Shown here piece after piece: positions 59,983 to 64,000 of a stretch of 64,000 bases of DNA (position 1 is its first letter; each line of letters starts with the position of its first letter). Location: the NCBI RefSeq assembly GCF_008801925.2, contig NZ_CP062806.1, positions 62,001-126,000 of the forward strand. The letters run 5' to 3'. A model generated the notes under the pieces. It had not been told where the DNA came from. It worked only from the letters and a program-made list of their open reading frames with translations, and searched no databases. This stretch comes from Cupriavidus basilensis. Lineage in GTDB: Bacteria; Pseudomonadota; Gammaproteobacteria; Burkholderiales; Burkholderiaceae. Made by a program: the position numbers and the translations under genes.

Positions 59983-60999
59983 GTGCTTCAAATGCATAAT
60001 ATGGTAGACATTCCGGCGGAGAAGGCCTCTTATACATGGGGCTATCACCACACTGATGACGTAGAAGAGCATGCCAGTCACTTCCATCTTTGGGACGCGC
60101 GAATCGACCAACTTTCAAGCGGGAAATTCGTAGGGGAGGTCATGAGCTTGCAGATTGATGGGATGCATATGATGCGTGACCGCGCTAACCAATCTGTCAG
60201 TAAGAAGGGGCCCGGTGCACGTGGCAGGATCACATTCAGTCTGTCTTTAAAGGGCGCGGATGCTTTCCAGTGCGCCGGGCGACGCATTGACGATGCAAGC
60301 CATCTCATTGCCGAAAGCAGCCAGCATCCGGAGATACAGGCGCCAAAGCATTCAGACGTCCTCTACGTCGATCTCGATGAGGCGGAGCTATCCCAGGCGG
60401 TTGAACGTCAGGATAGGAGGTTCAAGGTGGAGGGCTTGCCGAAGTGCTATCGGAAATCCCAACCCGGAGATCCCGAAGGCCTCGCACAGCTTGCTCGAGG
60501 GCTGCTTGACAGCAAAATGCTGGGAAGCCCCATTTTGAATCATGCAGGTCTGCTCAGTGGCGTGCGCGATGCTGTGCTTCTTAACATTCTCGACCTCCTA
60601 GATGCGGATGTTGACTGCCCTCCACTCACCCCTACGACCAGGAAAAAAATGGTGGATCGGGCGCGAGCCTATGCGGAGGCGCCTCGCGATTCCCCACTTT
60701 CAATTCTTGAGCTGTGTAACTTTGTCGGCACGAGCCGGAGAAAGCTGCAATATTCATTTCAGGAAATTGTAGGTATTAACCCGGTAGCCTATCTCCGTAC
60801 TATTCGACTTAATGCTGTGCATCGCGCACTTATTCAAAGCACCCCTTCGTGTTCGGTGCAAGATGTTGCCCTTAACTGGGGATTTATGCACCTAAGTCGA
60901 TTTGCCATTGACTACGCAAATCTTTTTGGTGAAAAACCATCGGAAACATTGCGACGAGTACGCGGCTGTCTCGACAAGAACATTGCTAAAAATGGATAA
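59983..60999 (+). CDS. AraC-family transcriptional regulator
   Basis: A 338-residue regulator. The C-terminal 110 residues hold two HTH motifs: SILELCNFVGTSRRKLQYSF and SVQDVALNWGFMHLSRFAID followed by YANLFGEKPSETLRR. The N-terminal 200 residues are a sensing domain of EutR/AraC-like type (VGEVMSLQIDGMHMMRDRAN). The start may be at 59983 or the second/third Met (59995, 60001). The MetA-type outer-membrane gene begins 66 bases downstream on the same strand and is the likely target. Confidence 0.85.
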   Translation: MLQMHNMVDIPAEKASYTWGYHHTDDVEEHASHFHLWDARIDQLSSGKFVGEVMSLQIDGMHMMRDRANQSVSKKGPGARGRITFSLSLKGADAFQCAGRRIDDASHLIAESSQHPEIQAPKHSDVLYVDLDEAELSQAVERQDRRFKVEGLPKCYRKSQPGDPEGLAQLARGLLDSKMLGSPILNHAGLLSGVRDAVLLNILDLLDADVDCPPLTPTTRKKMVDRARAYAEAPRDSPLSILELCNFVGTSRRKLQYSFQEIVGINPVAYLRTIRLNAVHRALIQSTPSCSVQDVALNWGFMHLSRFAIDYANLFGEKPSETLRRVRGCLDKNIAKNG

Positions 61000-61064
61000 C
61001 GTTCATTGCAAGAAATCCGCCACCATTTGTGTTGCTTCGTTCAACACAATATTGGGGATTTGCG

Positions 61065-61985
61065 ATGAGATTAATTTTTGTACTTTGCGTTTTCTACGTA
61101 GCGGCGCTCTTCACACCGGTGAGTGCGATAGCGACAGAAAATGGGTTGCCAACAACTGCATTTGGGGTATATGACTTTGGGGCGGGCTTCCTACCAGAAG
61201 CTACGCCTGTGGGTACAGTAGGACTGCGAGTTTCTCACTATACCACGACTACATTAAAAGACGCCCAGGGGAACACCAAAAATAGCGATATATCAGCCGA
61301 CGCGACGTCTTTTGGTTTTTTCTATTTGAGGATGACGGAAACTGAGATCCTCGGTGCGAAGTATGGATTTGCCGCCATCGTGCCATTGATGAGGATGAGT
61401 GGACATTTAAACGTTTTTTACGGAGACAAAACGGTATTTTCCGAGAGAACGGATATTTTTCGCGTGGCCGATATGCAGGTTATACCGGTGCTACTCAAAT
61501 GGAATCCGAGCAAGAATCTCGCCGTCAACGCACAAATGCAAATTCAAGCGCCAACTGGTGACTATGACAAAAACAGAGTGTTAAACATTGGCCTGAATCA
61601 TTGGGCATTCTCTCCGATCTTTAATTTCAGCTACATTAGCGATGGAGGCCTAGAGGTTTCTTCGAGTTTTCAAATGGACTTCAGCACCAGAAATAAGGAT
61701 ACCGGCTATAGAAACGGTGTCGAATATCGCCACGAATTTGCCGTTGGCCAGCATTTTGGCCCATGGACTGCCGGCGTTGGTGGCTATTACTACACTCAAC
61801 TGAGTAACGATAGTTCGCCAAGCCTGACGGACGGAAATCGCGCAAAAGTGATGGCGCTAGGCCCCGCACTAAGCTTCTATGCACCGGGCTTGCCGCCCGT
61901 TTTTATACATGCGTACAAAGAGTTCGGCGCGCGTAACCGTACCGAGGGCTATCAGATTTCCATGCGCGTTTCCTACAGCTTCTAG
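61065..61985 (+). CDS. Outer-membrane protein, MetA/SphA family (phenol-pathway transporter type)
   Basis: A 306-residue beta-barrel protein: signal MRLIFVLCVFYVAALFTPVS then AIATENGLP. The body has alternating beta strands (VGLRVSHYTTTTLKDAQGN, MQVIPVLLKWNPSKNLAV, YDKNRVLNIGLNHWAFSPIF) and ends in the C-terminal aromatic signature MRVSYSF. Members of this family (phenol MetA-pathway / SphA) occur in aromatic catabolic operons and are thought to help substrates cross the outer membrane. TTGGGGATTT before the ATG may act as ribosome site. Confidence 0.82.
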   Translation: MRLIFVLCVFYVAALFTPVSAIATENGLPTTAFGVYDFGAGFLPEATPVGTVGLRVSHYTTTTLKDAQGNTKNSDISADATSFGFFYLRMTETEILGAKYGFAAIVPLMRMSGHLNVFYGDKTVFSERTDIFRVADMQVIPVLLKWNPSKNLAVNAQMQIQAPTGDYDKNRVLNIGLNHWAFSPIFNFSYISDGGLEVSSSFQMDFSTRNKDTGYRNGVEYRHEFAVGQHFGPWTAGVGGYYYTQLSNDSSPSLTDGNRAKVMALGPALSFYAPGLPPVFIHAYKEFGARNRTEGYQISMRVSYSF

Positions 61986-62149
61986 ACAGTCACCAAATTG
62001 GGGGGGGCAATATCTTGTTGCCGTCGGAACTGAGCTGGCACCGGTATCCCGCCAGCACGCGAACGATCACGCGCAGCGTCTTGACTCAGTTCTCATCATA
62101 GAAGATCGCGGTAGGAATACCCATTGCTGAGCACCCCCCGCACAGATCC

Positions 62150-62530
62150 CTTGTCGACGAGATTCGCCATATACGACGCCGGTTGCACCGGTGGATGAGG
62201 CCCTGGCGCGCAAGCGTGAACTGGTCATTCTTCCCCAGTAAGGCGAAGTTGGTGTATCAGCCGTTGGGCGTGGTCGGCGTAATAGGCGCATGGAACTACC
62301 CGGCGTTGCTGACGCTATCGCCATTGGTAAACGCGTTGGCTGCAGGCAACCGGGTCATCGTTAAACCAAGCGAACTGGCACCCGCCACAGCGGAGGTCAT
62401 TTGCGGGATGCTCACACAATGCTTCAGGGACGATCGTGTCGACGTCGTGACCGGAGGTGCTGAGCTCGCTGCCGAATTTGCTGCAATTCCCTTCGACCAC
62501 ATTCTCTTCACCGGATCAACACGGGTGGGA
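62150..62530 (+). pseudogene. Coniferyl-type aldehyde dehydrogenase, N-terminal fragment
   Basis: Reads EIRHIRRRLHRWMRPWRA-like sequence, then YQPLGVVGVIGAWNYPALLT (the cofactor-binding NYP), LAAGNRVIVKPSELAPATAE and IPFDHILFTGSTRVG, the first half of the Rossmann fold of coniferyl-aldehyde-type dehydrogenases. The catalytic Cys/Glu half is missing; the frame ends at 62566 in unrelated sequence. Confidence 0.85.
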
Positions 62531-62804
62531 ACTTTGAGCTTCCCCCGAAAATTCGCCTTCCAGTAGGTCGTGTGTAAACTCGACCCAAAGGAAGGAAAGA
62601 AAAGATGTTCATGACCATGCATGAAGGACCCGAGAATCGCATGGTCTCTGTCCTTGGTGGAGAAACTCGCAAGCGCCAGACCAAAATGATCCTCCAGGGC
62701 TGCCTCGCGGCTGGCCAAGTTTGGTTGTACCCACCAATTAGATACCGGAACCGGCCCCCAAAGTCATCACCGATACCTCTGCTTGAACGCTTTGCGCTTA
62801 ACGC

Positions 62805-63100
62805 GGCGATTCGACGGCTTGCTTCAGGCGGGCCCAGCCCTCCTCGATGACTTCGAGGGAGGTGGCGAACGAGAAGCGGAGGTACGGGGACAGTCCGTAA
62901 GCCGTGCCGTCGAGCACTGCCACGCCGGCCTTGTTCAGAAAGAACATCACGACATCCAGGTCGGTCTCGAGAATCTTTCCGGTCTCGGTTTGCTTGCCAA
63001 GAAGCCCTTTGACGGACGCGTAGACATAGAAGGCGCCCGCGGACTGGGTGCACGCTATGCCGGGGTGATCGTGCTTTCGCTGCAAAATGATACGCTGGCG
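62805..63100 (-). pseudogene. Class I aminotransferase, C-terminal fragment
   Basis: On the minus strand the last 95 codons read QSAGAFYVYASVKGLLGKQT, ETDLDVVMFFLNKAGVAVLD and GTAYGLSPYLRFSFATSLEV, with the substrate-binding Arg in PYLRFSFA: the end of an aspartate/aromatic aminotransferase. The PLP-binding Lys part is missing; the frame upstream of 63100 is unrelated. Confidence 0.85.
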
Positions 63101-63241
63101 GCCAAAATCCGCTTCGAAATCAGGAATTTGCACACACCGACTTTTCCACGAAAATCTCTTTGCGCAACTCATTGATACAGAAGGGTTTTCTTGCTGAAAC
63201 CGTGTCAATCAGCGCCGAAAGTACCATCACCCCTTTAAGGT

Positions 63242-63694
63242 GCAAGCGCCGCCACCCGTGGCGCAGCAACAGACCTACACAACGCCAGCGCCCCCGACGA
63301 CGAGCCGGCCGAGAATTCCAGTGGGAAAGTCAATGGACTGCTGGGCGTGCTCGGCGCCGTGGCCAAAGGAATGGCGGGTGCGGGTACTAAGAACTCGGCA
63401 AACCTGGCGATGGTTGGGAATGCGCTGCAAGGCAATTCGTCAAGCACGATCCAGGGCTCGGGATCCGCCGTATTATCCAACCGCTCCACCGCGCAGGTCG
63501 CCGCTCGGAACCCAGCCGCTGCGACTCGGCAAGCGGGCTACGGCGGCCCTGCGGGCACGTCCAACGCCAACTTATCGACCAACGGCCTACGAAGCAATAG
63601 GAAAACACAGGGAAAACCAGCGGGAAACGGATCGGGAAAAAAGGGAAACACGCAGGAAAAGACGGAAACAGCAGGAAAACAGTGGACATCGTGA
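63242..63694 (+). CDS. Low-complexity frame after the Tn3-type relic
   Basis: An open frame from 63242 with no clear start (a GTG at 63347 is possible) encodes SGKVNGLLGVLGAVAKGMAG, NSANLAMVGNALQGNSSSTI and a Gly/Lys/Thr-rich tail. The DNA composition changes sharply (A-rich) from 63590. It could be the 3' part of a gene cut by the transposon, whose right end is at 63233. No family recognised. Confidence 0.35.
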   Translation, partial: ASAATRGAATDLHNASAPDDEPAENSSGKVNGLLGVLGAVAKGMAGAGTKNSANLAMVGNALQGNSSSTIQGSGSAVLSNRSTAQVAARNPAAATRQAGYGGPAGTSNANLSTNGLRSNRKTQGKPAGNGSGKKGNTQEKTETAGKQWTS

Positions 63695-63786
63695 GGGATC
63701 GCGGAACGGGATCGCCCGCTTGGCATGTCGTGTTTCGAAGCATGAATCAGCGTCCTATACTGCTTACAATAATAACGAGGCGCGCC

Positions 63787-64000
63787 ATGAACTCTCTCTT
63801 CTCACTCCCTCGCCTCGCACTGCTCTGCGCAGCCTTCGGCGTGCTGGGCGGCTGCTCGACCTTCGCGCCGATGCAGACCGGGCAAGCCGCGATCGGTCAG
63901 CCAGAATCCGCCGTGCAGGCCAGGCTCGGCAAGCCTGCCGAGCAGTATCCAACGGCTGATGGCGGCACCCGATGGCTATATCCGACCGGGCCGTTGGGCC
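63787..64000 (+). CDS. Lipoprotein, SmpA/OmlA-like, partial at window end
   Basis: 71 codons are visible. Signal MNSLFSLPRLALLCAAFGVL then lipobox G-G-C (VLGGCSTFAPMQ). The mature part, GQAAIGQPESAVQARLGKPA followed by EQYPTADGGTRWLYP, has the SmpA/BamE-like G-x-x-x-x-V-x-x-x-x-G-x-P and x-x-W-x-Y pattern of small outer-membrane lipoproteins. It runs off the right edge. Confidence 0.75.
   Translation, partial: MNSLFSLPRLALLCAAFGVLGGCSTFAPMQTGQAAIGQPESAVQARLGKPAEQYPTADGGTRWLYPTGPLG

Larger units (their letters stand above)
56864..63233. mobile_element. Tn3-type transposon relic with inverted ends and TTTAA duplication
   Basis: The left end begins GGGGTAATCGTCCTTTTGC and includes GATTGATACGG; the right end, on the opposite strand, begins GGGGTGATGGTACTTTCGGC and includes GATTGACACGG, aligned at the same distance. 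Both are flanked by TTTAA (56859-56863 and 63234-63238), the 5-bp duplication typical of Tn3 elements. A tnpA remnant runs into the left end. Inside are IS5, SIR2, AraC, MetA-type, aldehyde dehydrogenase and aminotransferase pieces. Confidence 0.78.

Noticed and set aside
1..64000. CRISPR arrays, tRNA, rRNA or a plasmid replication origin
   Set aside because: I found no regularly spaced direct repeats, no tRNA or rRNA-like sequence and no Rep protein. Iteron-like ACGATAA repeats at 54539 lie before an ATPase gene and look like an operator rather than an origin.

Overview
The window reads as an accessory stretch of a high-GC betaproteobacterial replicon, most likely a Cupriavidus or Ralstonia-type megaplasmid or genomic island. 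The reasons are KfrA-like plasmid partition/coiled-coil genes, H-NS-tail proteins, a 4-methylmuconolactone (mml) cluster of the kind known from Cupriavidus, and very dense insertion-sequence debris. There are no rRNA or tRNA genes, no CRISPR array and no replication gene that I can recognise.

Layout. 1-4.1 kb: a NylB-like serine hydrolase followed by broken IS3, IS30 and IS481 transposases around a small KOW-like protein. 4.1-11.5 kb: a catabolic operon on the minus strand (alpha/beta hydrolase, membrane di-iron desaturase/hydroxylase, iron alcohol dehydrogenase, rubredoxin reductase and a 55-residue rubredoxin), interrupted by mosaic gene remnants and with a TetR regulator nearby. 11.6-13.4 kb: a frameshifted kelch gene with poly-G tracts, a methyltransferase scrap and a small secreted protein. 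13.8-16.6 kb: a tyrosine recombinase divergent from an intact KfrA-like gene and an H-NS-tail gene.

16.9-32.4 kb is a defence island: a HigBA-type toxin-antitoxin; a TIR gene followed by a SLOG-patatin gene; a translationally coupled TIR + SLOG pair; and a tightly packed six-gene run consisting of a ThsB-like TIR, Nmad2, a MazG-like protein, a uracil-DNA-glycosylase-like protein, ThsA (SIR2-SLOG) and ThsB (TIR). It ends with a decayed inverted copy of the TIR + SLOG pair and a further TIR gene. Broken KfrA copies at 21.5, 32.4 and 39.0 kb, with the intact one at 15.2 kb, partition the cargo like repeated module boundaries.

32.9-41.5 kb carries small membrane and lipoprotein genes, a PIN/DUF4337 operon, VapBC, Tn3 and group II intron remnants and an ATPase. 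42-50.3 kb carries a large lipoprotein and the mmlLRFGHIJ cluster, cut off by an IS200/IS605 element whose tnpB is itself split by a clean IS5 insertion (TTAA duplication). 53.3-64 kb carries a second, paralogous ATPase with a palindromic operator array, a lipoprotein, an amino-acid-type binding protein, and a 6.4-kb Tn3-type relic (56864-63233, inverted ends and TTTAA duplication). This relic holds an AraC regulator, an outer-membrane MetA-type protein, and SIR2, aldehyde dehydrogenase and aminotransferase fragments.

The most interesting candidates are the TIR/SLOG-patatin module and the six-gene Thoeris + Nmad2/MazG/UDG run. I name families from motifs only; no database search was possible.
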